DNA from: VRUE01 sp963714155
GTDB taxonomy: Bacteria; Actinomycetota; Thermoleophilia; Solirubrobacterales; 70-9
Assembly: GCA_963714155.1 (NCBI GenBank)
Contig: OY970236.1
Span: forward strand, 1,488,001-1,552,000
Reading direction: 5' to 3'
DNA length: 64,000 nt
The position numbers and the translations under genes were made by a program. Shown piece by piece: positions 7,018-16,083 of this stretch. The notes under the pieces are model-generated. The model saw only the letters and a list, made by a program, of their open reading frames with translations, was not told the DNA's origin and made no database searches. Position 1 is the first letter of the stretch. Each line of letters starts with the position of its first letter.

Positions 7018-7962
7018 ATGCAGGAACTGGACAGGGCGGTGCGCACGGTGCTTCGGGATTGCCTTCGGGTTGAACCGGCCGAAGAGGTGCTGGTGATCTG
7101 CAACCCGGTTACCGAGGACATCGGTGCGCTGATGCGGATCGAGGCCGAGGGCGATGGCGCCTACGCGACCCTGGCGGTGATCTCGGAGCTCGACTCCAAC
7201 GGGGCCGAGCCGCCGACGCCGGTGGCCGCGGCAATGATCGCCGCGCACGTGGTGCTGGCGCCGACGATCCAGTCGCTCTCCCATACCTACGCGCGGCGTG
7301 CCGCCAATCAGGCTGGGGCTCGGATCGCCACTCTGCCCGGCGTCACCTCCGACATGCTGGCGCGGCTGATGAACGCTGATATGGGCGAGCTGAGGCGGCG
7401 CGGCGCAGCGCTCGCCGCCGCCTTGCACCGCGGGGCGGAGGCGCAGATCACCTGCCCGCACGGCAGCGACCTGCGGCTTGGGCTCGAGGAGCGCATCCCC
7501 ATTGCCGACGCCGGCGTGCTCGACGCGCCCGGTGCTTTCGGCAACCTGCCCTGCGGCGAGGCTTTCGTCGCGCCCAGCAGCGGCGAGGGCACGCTCGTGG
7601 TCGACGGCTCGATCGCCGGCGTTGGGAAGGTCGAGACGCCGGTCGAGGTGACCGTGCGCGACGGCCACCTGACCGATGCGACCGGGCCCGAGGGGGCGAC
7701 GCTGATGGAATTGCTGACCGCGCACGGCGAGGACGGCACCAACATCGCCGAGCTCGGAATCGGCACCAACGAAGAGGCCACTCTTACCGGCAACATCCTC
7801 GAGGACGAGAAGATCCTCGGCACTGCCCACGTCGCCTTCGGCGCCTCGGCTGCGATTGGCGGCAAAGTCCAGGTTCCGATTCACCTCGACGTCGTCGTGC
7901 TCGAACCAACGGTGGAAATCGACGGCAAGGAGATCGTCCGCGCCGGCGAGCTGCTCGTTTGA
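7018..7962 (+). CDS. M29-type metallo-aminopeptidase
   Basis: Resembles thermophilic aminopeptidase T/AmpS (family M29). The ~314-residue protein has the family's late metal-ligand cluster: a Glu in CGEAFVAP, then GTNEEA, EDEKILGTAHVAFG with Glu and His, and a final PIHLDVVV with His and Asp. It is shorter than classical AmpS (~410 aa), which matches a shorter actinobacterial subgroup. GTGs at 7012 and 7015 are in frame and could be used. It overlaps the next gene by 4 bp (TTGA), which suggests co-translation with the formimidoyltransferase and a role in amino-acid or peptide turnover. Confidence 0.75.
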   Translation: MQELDRAVRTVLRDCLRVEPAEEVLVICNPVTEDIGALMRIEAEGDGAYATLAVISELDSNGAEPPTPVAAAMIAAHVVLAPTIQSLSHTYARRAANQAGARIATLPGVTSDMLARLMNADMGELRRRGAALAAALHRGAEAQITCPHGSDLRLGLEERIPIADAGVLDAPGAFGNLPCGEAFVAPSSGEGTLVVDGSIAGVGKVETPVEVTVRDGHLTDATGPEGATLMELLTAHGEDGTNIAELGIGTNEEATLTGNILEDEKILGTAHVAFGASAAIGGKVQVPIHLDVVVLEPTVEIDGKEIVRAGELLV

Positions 7963-8855
7963 CGGTGCCGCCGCCGCTGCTCGCCGTTCCCAACGTCTCC
8001 GAGGGTCGCGACGCCTCGCGCGTCGAGGCTTTGCAGCACGCCTTCACCCACGGCGCGGGCCTGCTCGACCGCCACTCCGACGCCGATCACGACCGCACCG
8101 TCTTCACCCTCGTCGGTACAGGAGCGCCCCTGCGCGACGCCCTGCTGACTGGGGCCGAGCAGGCGATCGAGATGATCGAGATGACTGCCTACGACGGCCT
8201 GCACCCGGCGATTGGTGCGCTTGATGTTTGCCCGCTGGTCTGGCTCGGCTCCGACCAGCGTGAGGCGGCCCGCAGCGAGGCGGTTGAGCTCGCGGCACAG
8301 GTTGGCGGCCTCGGCGTCCCGGTCTTCCTCTACGGCGAGCTTGCTACCCGCCCCGAGCACGCCGAGCGCGCCTATTTTCGCAACGGCGGCCTGGCCGAGC
8401 TCTGGCTGCGCATGGAGGGAGGAGGATTGCGCCCCGACTTCGGCCCGGCGCTACCCCACCGCACCGCTGGCGCAACGCTGATCACGGCACGCCCGCCCCT
8501 CGCCGCCTTCAACGTCGAGCTCGACAGCGAGGACGTTGAGCTCGCTCGCGCCGTTGCCGCCGGCCTGCGCGAGTCCGGTGGCGGCCTGCCCGGCGTGCGG
8601 GCGATGGGGCTGTCGCTGTCGAGCGGGCGCACCCAGATCTCGACCAACGTCCACGACCCGTTTGCGGTGCCGCTGGGGGAGGTGGTCGAGCGAGTCCGCG
8701 CCCTCGCCCAGCCGCTGGGAGCGCGTCCGCTCGAGGCCGAGGTCGTCGGCCTCGTGCCGGAGGCCTCCCTCGTTGGCTATCCGGGCGATCTGCCAATCCG
8801 CGACTTCGACCTTGCCAAGCAGACGATCGAGGCCCGTCTCTCGGCCCTCTCCTGA
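7959..8855 (+). CDS. Glutamate formimidoyltransferase
   Basis: Transfers a formimino group from N-formimino-glutamate to tetrahydrofolate in histidine degradation. The 298-residue protein starts with the family motif VPNVSEGRD, followed by HSDADHDRTVFT, GLHPAIGALD and a C-terminal GLVPEASL. The length fits the N-terminal transferase domain alone; the cyclodeaminase domain of FtcD is absent. The start is TTG 7959, overlapping the previous stop, or GTG 7965. No other histidine-degradation gene is nearby, so a different role in one-carbon metabolism is possible. Confidence 0.87.
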   Translation: MTVPPPLLAVPNVSEGRDASRVEALQHAFTHGAGLLDRHSDADHDRTVFTLVGTGAPLRDALLTGAEQAIEMIEMTAYDGLHPAIGALDVCPLVWLGSDQREAARSEAVELAAQVGGLGVPVFLYGELATRPEHAERAYFRNGGLAELWLRMEGGGLRPDFGPALPHRTAGATLITARPPLAAFNVELDSEDVELARAVAAGLRESGGGLPGVRAMGLSLSSGRTQISTNVHDPFAVPLGEVVERVRALAQPLGARPLEAEVVGLVPEASLVGYPGDLPIRDFDLAKQTIEARLSALS

Positions 8856-8865
8856 CGGCGCTCGC

Positions 8866-8871
8866 TAGATT
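8866..8871 (+). promoter_or_regulatory. -10 box TAGATT, 6 nt before ATG 8878
   Basis: With the usual 6-7 nt from the -10 box to the start site, transcription would begin at the A of the ATG. No Shine-Dalgarno sequence is present. Confidence 0.45.
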
Positions 8872-8877
8872 CACTCC

Positions 8878-9243
8878 ATGGCCCAGACCAAGAAGAAGCG
8901 CCAACGCAAGCACCGCGGCACCCAGGGTGGCCGCGTCGATGCCAACCGCAAGCCGTCCCGCCCGCGCAGCCGCGCCGAGGCGAAATCCCGCGCTCGCTCC
9001 ACCGCCAAACGCGCCCCGCGTGGCGACCAGCCGCCGACCTGGCGCAGCTCGATCGTCCGTGGCCTCGTCGCTGCCGCGATCTTCACCGTCCTTCTCCTGC
9101 TGATCTTCAAACGCTCGCCGGGCGCGGCGCTGGGCCTCGGCGCCTTCATGCTGGTCTTCTACATCCCCGCCGGCTACTACATCGACCTGATGATGTGGCG
9201 AAAGCGGGAGCGCTCGAAGATGCGGTCGTCGGACGGCAAGTGA
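8878..9243 (+). CDS. Small basic two-helix membrane protein
   Basis: 121 residues. The first 55 are very rich in Lys/Arg with low complexity and probably face the cytoplasm or contact nucleic acid. Two hydrophobic helices follow (about 62-80 and 86-103), then a short basic tail. Such proteins are common hypotheticals in actinobacteria. It sits between a formimidoyltransferase and an MBL hydrolase and has its own predicted leaderless promoter. Function unknown. Confidence 0.65.
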   Translation: MAQTKKKRQRKHRGTQGGRVDANRKPSRPRSRAEAKSRARSTAKRAPRGDQPPTWRSSIVRGLVAAAIFTVLLLLIFKRSPGAALGLGAFMLVFYIPAGYYIDLMMWRKRERSKMRSSDGK

Positions 9244-9253
9244 CGGGCTCACC

Positions 9254-9895
9254 GTGAGCCTCGAGGTACGCCAGCTCACCGTCGGTCCGATTGCTGAGAA
9301 TTGCTTCATCGTCCGCCGGGAGGGCGCGGACAAGGCCCTCCTCGTCGACCCTGGCGAGGAGCCGGATCGAATCGTCGCTGAGATCCAGCAGACCGGCGCC
9401 GCGGTCGAGGCGATCCTGATCACCCACTGCCATTTCGACCACGTTGGCGCGGTTGCTCCGCTTGCACGCGCCACCGGCGCGCCGGTCTACGTCCCCGAGA
9501 TCGAGGTCCCGATCCTGGCGGACCTGATGTCTTTCACCATGCCCGGCTTTGGTCCCTACGAGAGCTACGAGGCCGATGAGGTCGTCAAGGGGGGCGAGAC
9601 GCTCGAGCTCGCCGGGCTCACCCTCGACGTGCTTTTCACCCCCGGCCACAGCCCCGGCCACGTCACCTACGCGGTCCGCGACGAGGAGGCGATCTTCTCC
9701 GGCGACGTGCTCTTTCAGGGCTCGGTTGGCCGAGTTGACCTGCCCGGTGGCGACGGCCCAACCCTTATTCAGTCGATCCAGGCCCTGCTCAATTCGCAGT
9801 CGGCGGAGACGACGGTCTACCCCGGCCACATGGGCGTGACGACCCTGGGTGCCGAGCGCGCGACCAATCCCTTCCTCGCCGAGCTCGCGCGCTAG
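9254..9895 (+). CDS. MBL-fold hydrolase, hydroxyacylglutathione-hydrolase-like
   Basis: Metallo-beta-lactamase-fold protein of 213 residues. The zinc-binding HCHFDH motif follows an ILIT strand. Further ligands are in the GHSPGHV segment, SGDVLF (bridging Asp) and YPGHMG. The compact length matches the GloB-related YcbL group. The substrate is probably a small thioester or similar metabolite but cannot be told from sequence. The GTG start 10 bp after the previous stop suggests an operon with the small membrane protein. Confidence 0.82.
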   Translation: MSLEVRQLTVGPIAENCFIVRREGADKALLVDPGEEPDRIVAEIQQTGAAVEAILITHCHFDHVGAVAPLARATGAPVYVPEIEVPILADLMSFTMPGFGPYESYEADEVVKGGETLELAGLTLDVLFTPGHSPGHVTYAVRDEEAIFSGDVLFQGSVGRVDLPGGDGPTLIQSIQALLNSQSAETTVYPGHMGVTTLGAERATNPFLAELAR

Positions 9896-9932
9896 GCGCC
9901 AGGGCAGCCGGCGCAGGTAAGGTCGCGGCACT

Positions 9933-11179
9933 GTGGCGGGACACAAGTACCAAGCTCCACGCGGGACCTTCGACGTGCTCCCTGAGGCGGCGCGACTACG
10001 CGGCCGCGTCGAGCGCACCGCGGCGGCGATCTTCGCCCGCGCCGGCTATGAGCCGATCGCCACGCCCAGCTTCGAGGACACCGAGCTGTTCGAGCGCGGC
10101 GTCGGCCACTCGACCGACATCGTCCGCAAGGAGATGTTCACCTTCGAGGACAAGGGCGGGCGCAGCCTCACCCTGCGGCCTGAGGGCACGGCGCCGATCT
10201 GCCGCGCCTACGTCGAGCACGGCATGCAGGCGCTGGCGCAGCCGGTCAAGCTCTCCTACGCCGGTCCCTTCTTCCGCCACGAGCGCCCGCAGGCCGGCCG
10301 TTACCGCCAGTTTCACCAGCTCGGCGCCGAGGCGATCGGCACCGACTCGCCACTCGCCGACGCCGAGCTGATCGGGCTGCTGGCGGGGCTGCTGGCTGAG
10401 CTGGGCGTGCCCGGGGTTGAGTTGCGGCTCGGCAGCCTCGGCTCGCTCGATACGCGTCAGGCCTACCTGGCGGAACTGGAGGCCCACCTGCGTTCGCACG
10501 AGGCCGAGCTCACTAAAGAGGTGCGGGAGCGCATCGACGCCAACCCGCTGCGCGCCTTCGATTCCGACGACGAGGGCACGCGCACGGTGATGGCGGCGGC
10601 GCCGAAGCTGGTCGAGCGTTTGGAGGGCGAGGATGCCGAGCACTTCGCGACGGTGCGCTCGCTGCTCGACGCCGCCGGGGTCACCTACACGATCGACCCG
10701 ACCCTGGTCCGCGGCCTCGACTACTACACGCGCACGATCTTCTCCTTCGTCTGCGACCGCCTCGGTGCCCAGTCGGAGATCGGTGGCGGCGGCCGCTACG
10801 ACGGCCTGGTCGAGCAGCTCGGCGGCCGGCCGACGCCGGCGGTGGGCTGGGCGGCGGGGATCGAGCGGATCATGCTGGCGCTCGACGAAGAGGAGGCGCC
10901 CGCGGGCCGCGACGTCTTCATCGCCGTGGCCGAGGAGGAGCACGAGCAGCGGGCCCGGGCGATGGTCTTGGCCGGCGAGCTGCGCAAGGCCGGGCTCTCG
11001 GCTGAGCTCGACCTCGGTGGGCGCGGACTCAAGGGTCAGCTCAAGCACGCCGACCGGATCGGCGCCCGCCGAGTCGTCATCCTCGAGGCCGATGGCGCCC
11101 AATTGCGTGACATGTCGAGCGGTGAGCAGCGCCCGGTCGCGGCCGGCAGCCTGATCACCGAGATAACAGGGGGAGGGGC

Positions 11180-11183
<4 letters not shown>
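9933..11183 (+). CDS. hisS: Histidyl-tRNA synthetase
   Basis: Class II aminoacyl-tRNA synthetase charging tRNA-His. The 416-residue protein shows motif 2 (FFRHERPQAGRYRQFHQ), the histidine-specific GLDYYTRTIF and GGGGRYDGL loops, motif 3 (VGWAAGIERI) and the C-terminal anticodon-binding domain from about residue 320. The GTG start has a TAAGGT box 9 nt upstream. The 4-bp ATGA overlap with aspS indicates a bicistronic message, an arrangement common in many bacteria. Confidence 0.95.
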
Positions 11184-12993
<1,810 letters not shown>

Positions 12994-12997
<4 letters not shown>

Positions 12998-13284
12998 GTT
13001 TCTTCGGGCGGATCCGCGCGCTGTTCGGGCCTCGCTCGCCCGGCCCCGGAGTAACCCCCGTCCACGTCGACGACCCCCGCTTCGACAGCTGGGAGGTAGT
13101 GCGCGATTTCGCCGATGTGAAGACCGCGCGCGCTTGGCACCAGGCGCTCGAAGACGCCGAGATCGACGCCGTGCTGACGGTCGACTGGCCGCTTGACCGC
13201 TTCGGTCGTGGCGACATCGCCCTGCGGGTCCGGCCGGAAGACTGGAGCGAGGCCGAGTTGCTGCTCTCCAATCTGGACGATTAA
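12994..13284 (+). CDS. DUF2007-like small protein
   Basis: 96 residues with the pattern of the DUF2007 putative signal-transducing family: a strand-helix opening (WEVVRDFADVKTARAWHQALED), a short second strand, and a C-terminal VRPEDWSEAELLL helix. No catalytic residues are evident. Its ATG overlaps the aspS stop, so it is co-translated with the two synthetases. Confidence 0.6.
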
Positions 13285-13322
13285 CCCTCGCCAGCACGCC
13301 TACGCGGTGCTACGGTTCGCCC

Positions 13323-13482
13323 AGAGGCTCGAGCCCGTGCGAGAGCCGCCTCACCGTTTGACCCAACACAAACGGCGCGGGAGCTGATCTCTCTCGGTCC
13401 TGTGGGACTGCGAGGAGGCGCCCACCCTTCACTTCAAGGGATCAAAGCCAGAGGCGGTACCGGCGGGCTGGAGTCTCTTTTA
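13323..13482 (+). ncRNA. ssrS: 6S RNA (regulator of RNA polymerase holoenzyme)
   Basis: The segment resembles 6S RNA in sequence and fold. The 3' half carries CTCGGTCC, ACTGCGA, CACTTCAAGGG and AAAGCC in the same order as the Escherichia coli 6S 3' half. Closing stems pair 13324-13330 with 13471-13477, 13332-13337 with 13464-13469, and 13346-13352 with 13451-13457, flanking a large central bubble. A TACGGT box at 13311-13316 puts the start near 13323. A TCTCTTTTA run follows the last stem. 6S RNA binds the housekeeping sigma holoenzyme as a promoter mimic in stationary phase. The ends are estimates. Confidence 0.78.
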
Positions 13483-13544
13483 CGTGCGCCCTTCGCGACG
13501 TTCTGCGTGCCACGCGCGCACCCGGCGCCGCCAGTATCGCCCGC

Positions 13545-14537
13545 ATGTCGCAAGCGCCCTCCCTTGACCCCCTCACAGGTGGTCAAGGGAGGGCGCGTGA
13601 TCGCCGCCAGGTGCAGGGCGACGCTTCGGAGACAAGAGACGAGCCTGCGGATCGGCTGATCGCTCGCCTGTCGGAGGAACAGCACGGCGTCGTTGGGCGG
13701 AGGCAGCTGAAGGCACTCGGACTGACAAAGCGGTCAATTGACGGGAGATTGCAACGAGGCCAATTGCATCTGGTTCACAGAGGTGTCTATGCGGTTGGCC
13801 ACCGGCTGCTGAGCAAGAGAGGGCGGTGGATGGCGGCCGTGATGGCTTGTGGCGAGGGGGCGGTATTGAGCCACCGTGCAGCGGGTCGCCTATGGGCAAT
13901 CGTGCCACCCGGGGATGGCTTGCCGGAGGTGACACGACCCACCGGCTGGAAGTCGCAGCCGGGAATCGTCCAACATCGCTCGCTGCTCCCTGTTGATGAG
14001 GTCGATGTGATTGGCGGGATACCCGTGACGGGACTCTCACGAACGCTTCTCGATCTCGCGGCCGTGCTCTCTCGGGCGCAGCTAGAACGGGCGTTGAACG
14101 AGGCGGCAGTGCTTGGGCTCACCGATCGCATCTCGATTCGAACCCTCCTGGAGCGTTATCCAAGGCGGCGCGGGACGGCATTGCTGCGACGTCTATTGAG
14201 GGATGAGGACTCACTGCGGGGAATTACACGCCGCGAGCTCGAGGCGCGGTTCGCCGCCATCCTTGCCACCACCGATCTGCCGCGGCCGCAGCGAAACGTC
14301 GATCTCGCTGTGGCTGATCGCTTCTTCGAGATCGACTGCCTCTGGCGCGAGCAGCGGTTGGCTGTTGAGCTTGATGGACGGGCCACTCACGGCACAGGGA
14401 TGGCCTTCGAGAAGGACCGCGAACGAGATCGGTTGCTGCAGGCTGAAGGCTGGCGTGCGGTCCGGATCACCTGGCGTCAGTTGCGTGACGATGCGCCGGC
14501 CGTGGTGGCCGATCTGCGCAGGCTGCTGCGCCAGTAG
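13545..14537 (+). CDS. AbiEi-like wHTH plus DUF559 nuclease-fold protein
   Basis: 330 residues in three parts. The N-terminal winged-helix segment (about 45-105; GVVGRRQLKALGLTKRSI) resembles the AbiEi/transcriptional-regulator antitoxin N-terminus. A middle domain follows (IPVTGLSRTLLDLA is typical). The C-terminus is a DUF559/Vsr-like domain with EIDCLWREQRLAVELDG and ERDRLLQAEGWRAVRITW. The Asp/Glu pattern fits the PD-(D/E)XK-related fold. No cognate AbiEii toxin is adjacent. The first ~15 codons are built from a 37-bp hairpin repeat, so the true start may lie downstream (GTG 13611). Confidence 0.7.
   Translation: MSQAPSLDPLTGGQGRARDRRQVQGDASETRDEPADRLIARLSEEQHGVVGRRQLKALGLTKRSIDGRLQRGQLHLVHRGVYAVGHRLLSKRGRWMAAVMACGEGAVLSHRAAGRLWAIVPPGDGLPEVTRPTGWKSQPGIVQHRSLLPVDEVDVIGGIPVTGLSRTLLDLAAVLSRAQLERALNEAAVLGLTDRISIRTLLERYPRRRGTALLRRLLRDEDSLRGITRRELEARFAAILATTDLPRPQRNVDLAVADRFFEIDCLWREQRLAVELDGRATHGTGMAFEKDRERDRLLQAEGWRAVRITWRQLRDDAPAVVADLRRLLRQ
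13557..13593. repeat. REP-like hairpin repeat, copy 1
   Basis: A perfect 13-bp inverted repeat (13557-13569 with 13581-13593) encloses an 11-nt loop, CCCTCACAGGT. A diverged copy with the same loop position lies at 22194-22230. It is located just after the proposed start of the DUF559 gene. Confidence 0.7.
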
Positions 14538-14548
14538 GCCCGGACTCC

Positions 14549-14554
14549 TACCCT
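14549..14554 (+). promoter_or_regulatory. -10 box TACCCT, 6 nt before ATG 14561
   Basis: Placed for transcription to begin at the mnmA ATG; no Shine-Dalgarno sequence is visible. Confidence 0.4.
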
Positions 14555-14560
14555 GTAGCG

Positions 14561-16063
14561 ATGGACCGGGAGCTCTTCGACGCCTACCTTCATGACCGCA
14601 GTCGCCTCGGCCCGGTTGAGGACGGCGCTTTCACCGGTGCCGCTGGCGGTGCGGCCTGTGGCGATTTGTCGCGGGTCTCCCTCGTGCTCGAGCGCGGCAT
14701 GGTTGCCCGGGTTAGCTTCGACGCAGAGGGCTGTGGCGCGACCCGGGCGGCGACCGCCGCGGTTGCGGAGATGGTCGAGGGTTCACCCGTATTGGCCGCG
14801 GCCCGGATCGGCACCGACGAGGTCGACGAGGCGATAGGCGGTTTGACGCCGGCCAAGCGCCACGCGGCGCAGCTTGCGGCCGATGCGCTGCACCGGGCTC
14901 TGGCCCAAGCAGCCGCCTCAGCGCAGGCCCTGGTGCCCGCTGCCGCTGATGACCCGTCGTCGGCGACCCGGGTTGACGGAGCGGCAGGTGCGCGCGGTGG
15001 GGCCGGCGAGCGAGTCCTGGTAGCCATGTCCGGTGGCGTCGACAGTGCCGTTGCGGCGCTACTGGAGCAAGAGCGGGGGGCGGATGTCGTCGGCGTGACC
15101 TTGAAGCTCTGGGCCGACCCGCAGACGGACGGCGCCAAGGCCTGTTGCTCACCCGAGGCGGTGCTCGGCGCGCGCTCGCTTGCCCACTCGCTCGGCATCC
15201 CCCACCTGACGCTCGACCTCGAGGAGGAGTTTCGCCGCCGCGTCGTCGCCGAGTTCGTCTCCGGGTACGCGGAGGGGAGCACGCCGAACCCCTGCATCGC
15301 TTGCAACGGCGAGGTGCGGATCGCGGCGATGGTCGATCTCGCCGGGCGCCTCGGCGCCTCCTACCTCGTCACCGGCCACTACGCCCGCATCGTCGAGGAC
15401 GCCGAGGGGCCGCTGCTCGCTGCCGCCTCGGACTCCAACAAGGACCAGAGCTACATGCTCGCCGCCCTGCCGCCCGCCCTGCTCGGGCGCGTCCGCTTCC
15501 CACTCGTCGAGCTGACCAAGCCCGAGGTGCGCGAGATCGCCGCCCGCCACGACCTGGCGGTGGCGAAGAAGCCCGAGAGCCAGGATCTCTGCTTCCTCTC
15601 CGGGCAGGGCAAGGCTGACTTCCTGCGCCGTCACGGCGGCTTGCGCGAGCGCGAGGGAGACCTGATTGATCGTTCCGGCCGCGCCATCGGGCGCCACCGC
15701 GGTCACCACAACTTCACCGTCGGGCAGCGCCGCGGCTTGCGGATCTCGGCTGAGGAGCCGCTCTACGTTCTCGCCACCGATGCGGCGGCGAACACGGTCA
15801 CGGTCGGACCCCGCAGCGATCTGATGGCTCGCACCGTCCGCCTTCGCAACGCCGTTCTGCACCGCGAGGGCGGCTCGATCGACGCGGTCCGGCTGCGTTA
15901 CCGCTCACAACCCGTACCCGCCGTCGTGGCCGTGACCGAGACCGGCAGACACGCCGAGGTTCAGGTCGAGCTGGGCGAGGACTTCGCCGGCGTGTCGCCC
16001 GGACAGACCGCGGTCCTGCTGCGCGGCGAGGCGATCGTCGGCCACGGCACGATCGTCGCCTGA
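14561..16063 (+). CDS. mnmA: tRNA 2-thiouridylase MnmA with fused N-terminal IscU-like domain
   Basis: MnmA thiolates uridine 34 of tRNAs for Lys, Glu and Gln. The 500-residue protein exceeds the usual ~370 by an N-terminal domain (1-120) resembling the Fe-S scaffold IscU/NifU: AACGD (C33), EGCGATRA (C58) and an AKRHA segment where the third scaffold cysteine is replaced by Ala102. After an Ala-rich linker comes MnmA proper: PP-loop SGGVDS (157-162), NPCIACN (C245, C248) and SQDLCFLSG (C344). The CxxC plus Cys arrangement is the one proposed to hold an Fe-S cluster in some MnmA proteins. The start at ATG 14561 is supported by the -10 box. Confidence 0.88.
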   Translation: MDRELFDAYLHDRSRLGPVEDGAFTGAAGGAACGDLSRVSLVLERGMVARVSFDAEGCGATRAATAAVAEMVEGSPVLAAARIGTDEVDEAIGGLTPAKRHAAQLAADALHRALAQAAASAQALVPAAADDPSSATRVDGAAGARGGAGERVLVAMSGGVDSAVAALLEQERGADVVGVTLKLWADPQTDGAKACCSPEAVLGARSLAHSLGIPHLTLDLEEEFRRRVVAEFVSGYAEGSTPNPCIACNGEVRIAAMVDLAGRLGASYLVTGHYARIVEDAEGPLLAAASDSNKDQSYMLAALPPALLGRVRFPLVELTKPEVREIAARHDLAVAKKPESQDLCFLSGQGKADFLRRHGGLREREGDLIDRSGRAIGRHRGHHNFTVGQRRGLRISAEEPLYVLATDAAANTVTVGPRSDLMARTVRLRNAVLHREGGSIDAVRLRYRSQPVPAVVAVTETGRHAEVQVELGEDFAGVSPGQTAVLLRGEAIVGHGTIVA

Positions 16064-16083
16064 GCACTTAGGCTCTGCCGCTG

